Source of the DNA: Streptomyces cavernicola
GTDB taxonomy: Bacteria > Actinomycetota > Actinomycetes > Streptomycetales > Streptomycetaceae
Reading direction: 5' to 3'
Assembly (NCBI RefSeq): GCF_029968035.1
Contig: NZ_JASCIQ010000035.1
Coordinates: 1 to 64,000, forward strand
Length of the DNA stretch: 64,000 nt
How positions within the stretch are numbered: position 1 is the stretch's first letter; each line of letters opens with the position of its first letter. The notes under the pieces are model-generated. The model saw nothing but the letters and a program-made list of their open reading frames with translations, was not told the origin of the DNA and searched no databases. Positions 47,601-52,937 of the stretch are shown here, one piece after another. A program made the translations under genes and the position numbers.

Positions 47601-49173
47601 CGAGGACCTGGCCCAGCGCGCGGCCGGTCTCCTACGGCTTATCCCGGATCAGGTCAACGCCCCGTCCCCCGCCCGGCGCCGCAACACCCCGTCCGCGCCG
47701 GGCACCCGCCCCGCGCCGGACGGCGACGGCTCCACCGACGCCACCAGGCACGTCGACAACGCGCTGACCGCGCTGCTGCGGCAGCTCGAAGAGACCGGTG
47801 TCGACCCGGCGGACCTCGACGCGATCGCCCGGCTCCTGACGGCACAGCTCGACGGCACCCGACAGGCCACCGCCCAGCGCATCGTCCGCAGAGCCGGCGG
47901 ATCGACTTCGGACACTGGACAGCAGTCCGGTCTCCTCACTCGCGTGATCGCTCTGCTCGGGCGCATGGGGCGCCGCCTGATCGAGTTGGTGAAGGCTGCC
48001 GCCCGGAAGATCGCCGAGCTGTGGCGCAGCAACCGGGACCGGCTGTCCCGGCTCAGGACGTTCCTGCGACGCCTGGTGCGGCGGGTGCGCGACTGGCCGG
48101 AGCCCCGCCGCCTGGCGCGCCTGAACGCCGCGCTCGAACTCCCCGACGTCCAGGGCGATTCGCTGGCCGCACGAGTGTCCCAGTGGGCGGGCCTGCTTCC
48201 CGAGCGCGGCCGCTTCGGTCAGACATCCCGTCGCGTCTCCCGGTGGGCGCCAACCACGTGGGCACAGCTCGCAGCAGGCAGACTCCCCGACCGCTCCAGC
48301 GACACCCTGTGGGTTCCGGACCGCGCCTCCGACGGCGGACCCGGTCTCACCGCGCTGCGGCACATGGCCGCCCTGCGGGCCGCCGGCACCGACGTCGACC
48401 AGGACGTGACCCGCCGCCTGGCCGATGCGCTCGGCGAGGACTTCGACGGCGACCCGCACGGCACCCTCCAGCACGCCGACGACTACGTGGCCGCCACAGA
48501 GCGGCGCCTGCTCAACCTCCAGGCCGCGCGCACCACCATCACTATCCAGGACCCGGACGTCGACGTGGAGATAGCGGCCGCCCGGATGGAGGTCGCTGCC
48601 GCCCGCCGTGACTGGGAGGACCTGCGGAGCCGGTACACCGCGGCGGTGCCCGACGCCGTCGCGGCAGCGCTGGCCGACGTCCGCGACCTCGGTGCCCAGG
48701 GCAACGCAGGCATCGTGTTCGGACCGGACAGCACCCCGGACGCCGAGCGCGCCGTCCGCAACGTGCAGCGCCTCATCCCCAGGGCCTGGCTCGCCACCCC
48801 GGATGGGCGCCGACTCACCGCAGTTGACGGCGACGCCGGACGCTACGAGCTCGACGCGCGCCGTGCCACCGTCGCCGACCTCGGCGACGCGGGAGTCGGC
48901 ACTGCCGCGCACGCCCTGGCGCAGCACCTCGCCGGGCGCCTGCCGGACCTGGATGCCGCACAGCGCGTGTTCTGGTTCACGCGGACGCACACCGGCCGCC
49001 CCGGCGCCCGCACGCTCGACCGCACTGCTCTAGGACGGCTCTTGGCTCAGCAGCAGACACAGACGGACACAGGTGACAGCCTCGCCCGGTCCTTGCAGGC
49101 CATGTTCACCGGCGACTGGTACGAGGACGATGACCTTCGCGCTTTCCTCCTCGGCCTGCTCGCCACCCGCTGA
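32656..49173 (+). CDS. giant polyvalent phage protein: methylase-helicase with repeat modules (5,505-codon open frame)
   Basis: A single open frame of 5,505 codons between the portal and protease genes. The N terminus has a virion-type motif (HPRDSKGRFIETGG). Two copies of a 120-aa module lie at about 189-315 and 342-470, with two more at about 3635-3770 and 4004-4150. Helical LSDxxL repeats follow at about 750-1050. An N6-adenine-type methylase is near 1545-1620 (LEAGSGAGTFFG, then IGNVPF). An SNF2-like helicase spans about 2215-2790: HEVGLGKTGT (about 2240), VVDEAHRYKG (about 2403), TGTPLSNS and QRNGRVLRYGNQ. An acidic linker, SH3-like beta modules and a C-terminal zincin-like remnant (AAHALAQH) complete it. 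It resembles DarB-type proteins packaged in virions and injected with DNA. Between 36536 and 36893 the frame loses codon bias, and a different gene lies there, so this may be two genes bridged by chance. Confidence 0.72.
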   Translation: MLIRTSSAADLSRTFEATSVRRPWNPALHPRDSKGRFIETGGVARLWSGKLARVVRALPRDRVLVQDRAADGSYTGRRHSTSARWITMVARPDGTAPTANQTKVEAEDARREQDDRRGLGLSRDDHGNPDTPDEPHGADDAGNDIGDDDGDRPEDDDQDEPEDGHHDVDTNALPNRKARNGARFEDTAAVRRHFLDLAQQPGANTPALRRLAGDEDLQITPSGGLVTTRDDDNGRWYLTSTGTGGYLDVGDFTTRQEAEGAAEYINEHVRNGHIMPGEFNEPIDFSDPKIGDWFLTWRSTKGEDAEQAIRRAVRDFHAPRADGDAPQAPSANRQRPQESERFTTLQQVRDNWTRQTEALRASGSEQDRSSARDIDSLVKEPRLKLVGDGQFVARRVEGDWYLYATATGQQMPWWFDRQADAKGFAEHIVGRLKDKDGNALDFSDPKFADGRRTWRSAKGRDYIQEWTAARALWDQEHPPKHSIATDRLGETLRRRPFGDEEAPKADTPTEPTPVPEATDEPDIPEDARAGYMAGEQERSTPDEQPEPAPEPAAEPQPEEAPEATTDGRPTGVPEDAEPVEGVPGYWATSWNPGPVTVYGPYGARIASVIGGYSDRHATVDGVYVPIGSNANIADQIIARHHLATTNPDQADHVHLAWTTHKGKRVLAVRGTIKNDARDDRAVGAAGKLAWSPVQKARITGTQWKPETRDRKAADILAAFVRQGRNVRVTDEDTSTNAPEQAQQFDEDTKKLRALSDADLRGHRDNLKIHAQVATTPARKQKARAALQKVEAELDRRRIAQNDENNRDEPENHLSVQDRAASMSDTDLAEAISRSEGARSTYGSRRGDRLNDDERALYADRRRRTTERVAQAGSPQGLSDGELAAHIKDLEARERTHKPSGTIHGEDDLAPERDLWNDLTGHLADAETEQQARQLRDIEQRPAVQDLDDDALEKEFIGLPIRLRRLGPEQNEILSARRHAVYEERQNRKADVYRNGPDPAGLSDADLGTAFKDLHKKRNLTSGREREALEARLKAIFDEQNRRGAEGHEQKVNRADTREDPLRSSLGASIQVDGNGYGKVSYHEYDSPYAGGHKAGWNAQRQSHGGHLGAFPSMTEALAALVDSYDSDPDTEPVRLYGSVRRVWVPKMFFELYQSSRRADSFSSASKERQTLYGLFKGHGYGWSDNTNPITGKIGKGANLDIPEGLLAEFHRVTEELSREMMLRASDRELDSSDRSKARTRLASINAALHGIDAQRTAVGKDGGDDDRKVISREEIEAQQAALRAALGTDEGPDSEHLQPDGQGPLDEVPSAGAGADGRPGDVLPEQGQGDRDGDSGGRGGAGEDRAGRDGVRGSGGSAQADQGGRDRDGAPRPAAGAGAGDRRTTDAQSGDAGSAGDEGRGVRHVAPRFRPKPADAATKGPIQRAAANVEAIRVLKRLEREDRPATEKEKVTLARWTGWGSVPIMFAAEPNEQEPRYQQGGTRYGKFEQDYARWAEYRELRTMLSGELTPLEWRQASRGTLSMHYTPQPIAEAMWDGLKALGFERGDVLEAGSGAGTFFGVSPDGARLTGIELDPTTAKIAKALYPDTNVLNENFAETDAHPGTFDVSIGNVPFASVPFGDKRYPAESLHNGFITKELALTRPGGITLLITSRHTLDSKGDKARKQIAKYGDLIGAVRLPSGVFNDAGTSVVTDVLVLRRRADGDEPGNTTWLNAPERKIEGVREHVNEYFTENPDHVLGDLTTESSPYGPRLTVKGDPAKAPDQLRDALEQIAAKAKAHGNGYEPHPDGDNRPPVFLQTAREKHANDWTGRLYEGDDGKLYQHVNGGNPVAVEPSDDRDDQLRALVQLRDVAAELRALDRKNDEDERAEKLRAQLRDLHTTYVEQYGPLSKPGQFRSMKTGTRPDGSEERTPTAYGYFRSDPDAGSVLALERWDADKQEPILSRVFEERAAARRQPLDRTDDPKTALSAVVAATGEVDLGEIARLLNMDPQDAVRALGNEVFTDPSTGRLELAGAYLSGPVRDKLDAARRAAEKEPAFAVNVSALESVQPVDRTIGEFTPEMGAHWTPPELLQRFLREYLGDKTLRVAHDDRYGWMLYTGKVPQANNVMYGVAADEKKGTRGKNAVEIARAILGHGSLTIYRDDKRRDVDEETSRLVRQKADQMRSEFAKYATANAERLTRLTDSYNKIMNGHVVRSYDGMSPSLDNFTPERTPHAWQLSGAARMQFERSVILAHEVGLGKTGTLVMGTQALKASGQIEKPYAVVPDHLAQQWYDEARYLYPNTEIHLITSGDLADGRRDSTLEWLRANKPDLVIFTEPAFGSIKMSPEAQEEYEFRELEALREQLDRQYEDADNPNHPFIVAKIEQRIATVQNRISRNAAPMRTPGQTYWDDLGFDYAVVDEAHRYKGVGFRSREGGGDPASIRGIDLHQKLTDLHRRRADRATVTLATGTPLSNSITEQFTMLALAAPWVLDSYRAGAPDLWAATFGRKTLRVENAPDGSGLRIVERFAEFHNRRAMKTMWGLVADTKRADDVGIPRPKVKGGGPNLVMVDPTKDQTARLKKLVARGRAIHNGEVDRSQDNMLAVSNEGTSVALDPRLVDANAPAGNKLRTVATKHVERYHQHKDRVYKTYYGSAEDHPTPGALQMVFLNEGVPGGNNRGDFDAYAELKRLMVEGGIPAEKIAFVQDHKKTGKPEELAELFRRARDGEIAVLIGSSSVAGTGMNAQNRMVSLTHVDLDWGAAQMEQRNGRVLRYGNQNPEVEIDIFATKGSLDGWKAGFVASKAEGLVDIQRPEMADSDTRDTITELDVDYPDYETMEAEIGGNPYMSQLMKARRVLRDLEIDQHNEAAERVRRQETLADLQQELTETRDGITRREEALPRIRDVRDSFAMNLGGLSYTERVDAGSALHRQVTTQLLEHDRDGMGPWKVLGQFGGLDVGVRTERRADGKLVAHVGFPDLARSDFERGPEDLKKRGAGSGMITRLANALEKAPALQQADQARMPELDEQIALLQSAQAAADFTPQIEHARARANLLDDIVGRIADLDKLPEIDEDELDKKLTKAQRRAIVEEREQARVPLQGAVGAAVLTLEEFDRKHPAPERTEEPEEPEEPEQDRVRLSAEEVSETFDDLRLGGDAGSDTADEPETAAGADDGDDGGRDVTAAPGDNTPEGESTQRPAPAQGGDLIAGRFQFDEPVTDPDGQGWYVSSENPDGSVNVGDGPSRATFQPDELTSARRDTATTAEEPEADPAGSDDTVPLDRDEVAQQLDAIRPEGTKAPSAMSDQEIADEIVALMEREMADGELTGAARTRMAVLEAEKDRRAGRTPKAEPKKPAPAEPEGGLFDVDEPEAQAPAAADPDSPLDLPDDEFGTPDMFADHEGRDTSRLHPVQMCNPADLGQGDRYTDADGRTHTVAEPPRLTGRGRVRIVTGDGEERFYDRAAELRLRYPDEEITDDRAEQQALDSSDSDGTDGTDAANTPEQNDDEAQEDAQSNDDEQRKDQDDRDNQSNGRTGDAEAAASDEAPQGADGGPQFPIAPGVDGDEDHPDADEPDADSDQEGDNDRDQRRRRRRRGGRGSGGQGPGGAGGPGLPHLELPHLPDTAAGTGSGVGSGHDGSGRDGEPDSRERPRTVADLRDTWRRGHGLTSAEDTPERRAFLAQLADNPTLTLSTGGGLVTWTDDPDANGAARTWQFAQARSGGRFGKITLTTSNATEARDLADLFEMAPGADGRALDWHQPLTPAAIAQWRDREGRSLPESLRALRDLFQSDDADPDAEQTAPHVTLPEDLADLTDDRLAAVWAHLSDSDQMRVAEEMDRRDAAEQRLRDAIPAVPAADAEEVRRRGEAMDAALGFGAADITRRPLTREERLQREFQDFDEARYSAAIDATNGYFFSKNSRRLPPVGERDLFSGGNLSRFGRWREYASEELIEWFGNNGGRITYNQFKQKRRADEKIERDQYEEEQSQAAGTPAEPESNVAAAPEASGPEPSVPAYDPARPRFADLEAVREHIRNGQLDAPAPGAGRHTTPPSPEERREIADDKNARLSRGGRVLVYGNRAVRERDEYNRRYIVAAPGSLLPVLRDNSDGFGTLKEALHAANTLEEHVRDADGQPFPWDAPDAVERARTFRGPNGESLAETMARVLAERPSREGQWQFDRARAEERQAWRQAADDWHRQQEADGYMILADPADLQAGDEVSFPLAADPERSLRGGAKPLGTARGTVTSDQSHIWNPTGIQALGSRDYHRYPADLTWTGPDGRTDQPHDARLELGVVRRKPRPGEKNPSVNDQHTRPGAQPEGSTPDESSRPDQTGLPRPVAEEPSSNGEVNQPEPLAEPEPIGGQPAHWASIDQLQPGDMARIDGTTRRGRTVTRAGYVLDTPERVTVTRRGRTEDMWRTTIGESPDGQTGNRGTVYTPLNTSAARAEAPDITAPGAPVSGAQGDVISGDLSDTIATDTSGRGLFPGSRVTGNGGRGGIVIGVTDTTASVRWADGDIDSSVTPTSLTVDDTDGRRPAGWTVTGQRVRPGHVVVETIPNGALFGPVDEVNGDRITITTAEGAVTRDAADLRVVGEVRADTPESAPITGISESTADEISKGDVIVLDLDGAPTTVEVLDTNRDGDRVTIDYVDTTTGELGTMDMDATAVVQRAEGQGGAAPDLGPDDAPAADDEMSVHEPWPAIDPVTGPTVDPDLTQADRDAIADNGTSPEDDPDAQQAAARLGADLPVTPEQATALAAQLRATADPFTSEGRTVRRAADHLDRAADRPTPEGLDRPRPSNAAQINVGDVIAMPDERRGDEVHVFRVLDVEEGPGGVRKLLLEDENRQWKRRIVHAAMPVWQLPEPGPDTDDSTDAPNATPAQAPRDPNLPLAAVRRQIIADHSRTVALRIIDEAVAGTEPPGDIHALREQIAQRLTPDALQAARNAARQDANAALDASGITGRDRAAVQQALRRAREKAHERTVRAALRTINDLEPLPGEPSEDLAQRAAGLLRLIPDQVNAPSPARRRNTPSAPGTRPAPDGDGSTDATRHVDNALTALLRQLEETGVDPADLDAIARLLTAQLDGTRQATAQRIVRRAGGSTSDTGQQSGLLTRVIALLGRMGRRLIELVKAAARKIAELWRSNRDRLSRLRTFLRRLVRRVRDWPEPRRLARLNAALELPDVQGDSLAARVSQWAGLLPERGRFGQTSRRVSRWAPTTWAQLAAGRLPDRSSDTLWVPDRASDGGPGLTALRHMAALRAAGTDVDQDVTRRLADALGEDFDGDPHGTLQHADDYVAATERRLLNLQAARTTITIQDPDVDVEIAAARMEVAAARRDWEDLRSRYTAAVPDAVAAALADVRDLGAQGNAGIVFGPDSTPDAERAVRNVQRLIPRAWLATPDGRRLTAVDGDAGRYELDARRATVADLGDAGVGTAAHALAQHLAGRLPDLDAAQRVFWFTRTHTGRPGARTLDRTALGRLLAQQQTQTDTGDSLARSLQAMFTGDWYEDDDLRAFLLGLLATR
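36536..36871 (+). CDS. small gene nested in another frame within the giant open frame
   Basis: 111-codon gene (GTG start) in frame +2 relative to the window, inside the giant frame (+1). It begins SIYSQTARDHWTKYRPREL and contains DDPETFFLNKGREIETAI, a pattern I associate with small genes next to methylase-helicase genes in actinobacterial mobile elements. By hand count about 90% of its third positions are G or C, against about 40% for the giant frame over the same bases, so this is the selected frame. GAAGGA lies six bases upstream of GTG. The C terminus is acidic (PEPEPETDEPQ). Function is unknown. It is a soluble, mostly helical protein, probably cotranslated with its neighbours. Confidence 0.75.
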   Translation: MSIYSQTARDHWTKYRPRELAQMDDPETFFLNKGREIETAILVAEEALEKTVPAATEYEARAGQHKQIRADATAMVLRDLLPEPEPETDEPQTLSPEMRDLQAMKDAVYDM

Positions 49174-49184
49174 AGGAGAAGACT

Positions 49185-49457
49185 GTGCCACACACCGTCA
49201 CCGGCCGGTTCGACGACGGCTCTGCGTACCAGGTGCAGATCACCGGGGACGCGGTCCGGCCGGTGGTTGGCTCCACCCGCGCGGCAGCGCTCTTCGAGCT
49301 CCACTTGGGCGAGTCGATCCCCCTGTCACCGACGGGGCCTCTGCGCACCGTGGCCGGAAACGATGAGGAGGCAGTCCTTGCGGTCCTCCACCGGTACAGC
49401 AATGTTCTCGAGAGCCGCCGCTCTGGGCACGGCCGTACGGCGCAGGTCACAGCCTGA
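49185..49457 (+). CDS. small phage-module protein, unknown function
   Basis: 90 aa from GTG 49185, preceded by GAAGGAGAAG and only 11 bp after the giant gene. The sequence (TGRFDDGSAYQVQITGDAVRP) is a short beta-rich domain with a helical end. It is probably cotranscribed with the giant gene. No family was recognised. Confidence 0.6.
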   Translation: MPHTVTGRFDDGSAYQVQITGDAVRPVVGSTRAAALFELHLGESIPLSPTGPLRTVAGNDEEAVLAVLHRYSNVLESRRSGHGRTAQVTA

Positions 49458-49538
49458 TCGTCATCCATGGGTGCCTCCCCTCGGCTACCTGGGCGTACTC
49501 GGACAGCATCACCAGTCCAGAATGGCTGGGCTGTACCC

Positions 49539-50123
49539 ATGAGGCTGGAAAGAAGTCGGAAGGCGCTCACACTGGCGGAGAAGTACCTCCAGCTCCTAGA
49601 GGAGCTCATCGACGACCGGGAGGCGTTCGAGGATGCCTTCGTCGGGGCCATCGCCGTGATCCGCAGGGTCGGCAACGCGGTCGATTTCGAGTCGACGAAG
49701 CTGGCGACGCTCAAGTTCAAAGAGCTGTGGAGCGAAAGCGGGAAGGACCGTCGGTTCCTGTGTGTTAAAGACGTGAGGAATCTGGTTCTTCACGAGGCGT
49801 CCGAAGAGGCGCGGGTCCGGCACGAGGTCTTGGCGATCGATACGGCAATGGCGAGAGCTACGGCGTACAACCCGACAGTGATCACCGGCACGGCACACAT
49901 CGACGTCGTCAGGGATGGAGAGGAGCCGGAACGGTACACCTTCAGCACCACGCCACCGCCACCCGAAACTGAACGGGTCGAGCCGACATACCGACGAACC
50001 TGGATGGTCGCGAACGGGAAATGTGCCGGTGAGGAGCTGATTCCTACCCTCCGCAAGTACCTGGAGTGGATGAGGGATGAGGTCATCCCCGAAGCCGAGC
50101 GCCTTCTGGAGACCAGCGATTGA
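49539..50123 (+). CDS. helical protein with HEPN-type R-x4-H motif
   Basis: 194 aa from ATG 49539. The first 100 residues are helical (LTLAEKYLQLLEELIDDRE), with the motif R80-N81-x3-H85 (KDVRNLVLHE). Arg followed by a polar residue and His 4-6 positions later is the HEPN ribonuclease active site. The C-terminal half is beta-rich, with a Pro-rich bridge (STTPPPPETERVEP). HEPN proteins in mobile elements act as RNases in defence or toxin systems; no cognate antitoxin is seen, though the next gene starts 117 bp on. The upstream ribosome binding site is weak. Confidence 0.5.
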   Translation: MRLERSRKALTLAEKYLQLLEELIDDREAFEDAFVGAIAVIRRVGNAVDFESTKLATLKFKELWSESGKDRRFLCVKDVRNLVLHEASEEARVRHEVLAIDTAMARATAYNPTVITGTAHIDVVRDGEEPERYTFSTTPPPPETERVEPTYRRTWMVANGKCAGEELIPTLRKYLEWMRDEVIPEAERLLETSD

Positions 50124-50239
50124 GGAGGCGTGCGACATCCCAAAGACGCCCATTTAGGGCTGGTGACGCGGTTCTTTGCCGGCACCTTGGTGTCGGCGCG
50201 GCAGGACACAAACAGTTCACCTCATCCACCCTTCGCAGC

Positions 50240-50857
50240 GTGACCAGATACGGATTCGCCATCAAGGCACTCCCCAAGGGCGGCAAGCCGTTCGGGGACG
50301 ACGAAGACCAAGAGCAAGACACCGCGGCCGCGGACGACACCGACATCGATGTCTCGCCGGACTCGACCGTCCCGGACTCGGCCCCGGCGGACAGACCCGC
50401 CGGCGAGGTACCGGAAGCCGAGACCGACCCCGCCGAATCGCCCAAAGAGGCCCGGGAGGGTCCGGCAGAGGAACCCCCGGCGGTCGAGGACGAGTCTTCC
50501 GAGGAAGCGCCGCCTGCCCCCGAGGACGATGCGCGGCCCTGGTCCGGCGACATGTACGACGCGGGCGACGAGACCGAACCGTCCGCCGCGTTCGCCGCCT
50601 ATAAGGGCGCCAATGGCGAAGACGCGTGGCTCGACCAGGCTCCGGACGGCACACTGACCGGGTGGGTCCGTGACGCCACCGGCCAGGTCTGGCGCTACAC
50701 CAACCCGGACGTGTGGGCCATCGACGTCGACGACGCACAGATGCCCCGGACCCACAGCCAGGCCAACGGCGAGAGCGGCGGGGCCGACACCGCCGGCCAC
50801 GGCGGGCAAGACGCGTTGTTCCCGCCGAAGAGTCAGGAGCCGTACCAGTGGAGCTGA
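50240..50857 (+). CDS. acidic phage-module protein, unknown function
   Basis: 205 aa from GTG 50240 (TRYGFAIKALPKGGKPF). Residues 25-120 are a very acidic, Pro/Ala/Glu/Asp-rich disordered segment. The C-terminal domain contains WLDQAPDGTLTGWVRDATGQVWRYTNPDVWAIDVDDAQM, a small beta module. A longer TTG start at 50120 exists, but the added residues look non-coding. It overlaps the RMF-like gene by 10 bp. It could be a scaffold or minor head protein given its place before the protease; that is inference. Confidence 0.55.
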   Translation: MTRYGFAIKALPKGGKPFGDDEDQEQDTAAADDTDIDVSPDSTVPDSAPADRPAGEVPEAETDPAESPKEAREGPAEEPPAVEDESSEEAPPAPEDDARPWSGDMYDAGDETEPSAAFAAYKGANGEDAWLDQAPDGTLTGWVRDATGQVWRYTNPDVWAIDVDDAQMPRTHSQANGESGGADTAGHGGQDALFPPKSQEPYQWS

Positions 50858-51060
50858 ACCGCCAGGCGTATCTGGCGCTGCTCAAGGAGGGCAAGGCCGC
50901 CTTCGTGGCGGGAGACCCCTCCGATGCCTGCCCGTACGACCAGTACAGCGCCAGCCAAGACCAGCAGTTCGGCGCTCGCTATTGGACTCAGGGGTGGCTC
51001 GCGGCGCGCACGGCCGTGGAGGCGAAGAACCCCGAGGCAGAAGTCAGCGCAGGACAGTAG
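50848..51060 (+). CDS. ribosome modulation factor (RMF)-like protein
   Basis: 70 aa from GTG 50848, overlapping the preceding gene. The pattern G15-KAAFVAG-x6-C28-P29-Y30 followed by W46-x2-G49-W50-x2-A matches ribosome modulation factor, in which CPY and W-xx-GW-xx-A are the hallmarks. Bacterial RMF drives 70S dimerisation (100S hibernation). Actinobacteria normally use long HPF rather than RMF, so a phage-borne copy is notable. It may bind ribosomes or have become a structural fold in the phage. Family call is by motif only. Confidence 0.7.
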   Translation: MELNRQAYLALLKEGKAAFVAGDPSDACPYDQYSASQDQQFGARYWTQGWLAARTAVEAKNPEAEVSAGQ

Positions 51061-51120
51061 ACGGACGGACGCGGCACGGTCCCCGGCGGCCAACTGTCCA
51101 CCCGCCGGAGGTTCCTCGCC

Positions 51121-52686
51121 GTGCCGACCGCCCCCACGTCCCGAGCCCCTGCACCCCGCAAGGGCATCTGCAGGGCGATCTTCGCCGTCACAGGCGTCGT
51201 TGACGAAGTCGCGGACCTGATCGTCCCCGGCGCCTTCGCCCACACCCTGGCGACCAGGCCCGTCAAAACCGTCTGGCACCACGAGTGGAAAGAGCCCATC
51301 GGCGTCGTCCTGGAGATCGCCGAATGGCAGCCCGGCGACCCCAAGTTCGCCGACATCCCGAACTGGCCGACCGAAGCCGGGGCACTCGTCGCGACGATCC
51401 AGTTCAACCTACGCACGTCGAAGGGCCGCGACGTGTACGAGCAGGTACGGCAGTGGCACACCCACGGCGAAGCCCAGTTCTCCATCGGCTACCGCGTCCC
51501 GCCGAGCGGCGCGACGCGCTCCGACGGTGTCAGGGTGATCCACAAGCTCGACCTGTACGAGGTCTCCCCCGTCCTGCACGGCGCGCACCCCATGACCCGC
51601 TCGCTGGAGGTGAAGGCCGACCCCGGCTCCACCGAACTGGAGCACAAGGCCACCGCCGACACCACCCTGGGCAAGAACGAACTCGGGATCCGGGCCAACG
51701 TTGAAGCAAAAAACGCCCGCGCAGCCGTACTTGAGGCCAAGGCCGCGGCCGGCCCCGACAAGAACCACGGCGACGCTGAGCACCTTCGCCACTGGTACAA
51801 GCGCGGCGAGGGCGCCACACAGATCGCCTGGGGCACAGCCGGGGACTTCGACCGCTGCGTGGCCATCGCTGGGCGCCACATGGGCTCCGACAACGCCAAG
51901 GGCTACTGCAATCTCCGGCACCGCGATGCGACCGGCATCTACCCCGCCACCCAGGCCGCCGAGAGCAAGAGCGCCCACGCCGCCGTCCTTGAAGCCAAGT
52001 CCCGCATCATCCCTGGAGCCACCGTGTCACCAATTCAGCCGCTGCCCGCGTCGTATGAGGAGATCCGAGACCGCGTCGCCGCTGCCGTCCGACACCTCCT
52101 CGCCACCGAGGAAGGAACCTGGACGTGCGTCGAGGCGACCTACCCGGACCGCGTCATCGTGTCCGTCCACCAGGACGGTGCCGGGGCCGTCAACTACGCG
52201 GTGCCGTACGACGGGACAGGCCCGGAGATAACCCTTGGAACTCCGCTGCCCGTCGAGCTGACCACCGTGGTCATCCCCGACCAGGGGCCGGCACGCGAAG
52301 CCGACCCCAGCGAGGCCGCCGACAACCGCGTCGTCCGCCCGACCATGCGAGCCCTCACCGACGCCACCACCCGCATTCAGGCAGCCGGCGGCGCCGAACA
52401 ACTCGAGCCCGTCCGCGCCACTGTCGGGGAACTCCTCGCCGCGCTCTCCGCCAAGGGCCTCGACATCGGCGACGACGACGCCGAGGAGCCCCCAGCCCCG
52501 CCGTCCCCGATGGCAGGGAACGGCGCCATCGACCTGTGGGACGACGATCCGTACGACGAGCCCCACGACAGCCGCGCCCCCGAGACCCCGGACACCGACG
52601 AGGGCGAGGACGAGCGGGACGGCGAGGACACCGTCCTCCTCGACCCGGCCGAGGTGAAGGCCCAACTCGCCGCGATCCAGGGGTAG
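51121..52686 (+). CDS. phage prohead (capsid maturation) protease with C-terminal extension
   Basis: 521 aa from GTG 51121 with GGAGG eight bases upstream. The N-terminal 165 residues are an HK97-type prohead protease: VADLIVPGAFAHTLA, His53/54 in VWHHEW, Ser121 in QFSIGYRV and EVSPVLHGAHPMT. A second conserved unit follows (HLRHWYKRGEGATQIAWG ... RHMGSDNAKGYCNLRH) with Cys and His in a pattern seen in other actinophage proteases. The last 150 residues are acidic and may act as a scaffold, as in fused protease-scaffold proteins. It precedes the major capsid gene by 251 bp, and that gap holds a copy of the repeated motif. Confidence 0.87.
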   Translation: MPTAPTSRAPAPRKGICRAIFAVTGVVDEVADLIVPGAFAHTLATRPVKTVWHHEWKEPIGVVLEIAEWQPGDPKFADIPNWPTEAGALVATIQFNLRTSKGRDVYEQVRQWHTHGEAQFSIGYRVPPSGATRSDGVRVIHKLDLYEVSPVLHGAHPMTRSLEVKADPGSTELEHKATADTTLGKNELGIRANVEAKNARAAVLEAKAAAGPDKNHGDAEHLRHWYKRGEGATQIAWGTAGDFDRCVAIAGRHMGSDNAKGYCNLRHRDATGIYPATQAAESKSAHAAVLEAKSRIIPGATVSPIQPLPASYEEIRDRVAAAVRHLLATEEGTWTCVEATYPDRVIVSVHQDGAGAVNYAVPYDGTGPEITLGTPLPVELTTVVIPDQGPAREADPSEAADNRVVRPTMRALTDATTRIQAAGGAEQLEPVRATVGELLAALSAKGLDIGDDDAEEPPAPPSPMAGNGAIDLWDDDPYDEPHDSRAPETPDTDEGEDERDGEDTVLLDPAEVKAQLAAIQG

Positions 52687-52821
52687 CACGCGCCACTCAG
52701 CCCACCACCAGGTCGAACCTCAGCCGCGCCCCTTCCCGACGCTCCATCCCGAACATCACCACAAAACAGCAGGTCAGAGGCCATGCGCCGCCGTCCCCCG
52801 AGTCGTAGGGAACAGCAGCAC

Positions 52822-52833
52822 GCGACGTTAACC
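52822..52833 (+). repeat. repeated phage intergenic motif, copy 4
   Basis: GCGACGTTAACC in the gap between the prohead protease and the major capsid gene, ending 104 bp before ATG 52938. Confidence 0.65.
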
Positions 52834-52937
52834 ACCCCCGCTCTCTCAAATGCCCCGCGTTGTCGGGTCGTCCCGGTGCTGGCCGGGCGAGCGACGCACG
52901 TCAACCGCACCCAGCATCAGGGAGAGAACACCCCGCA

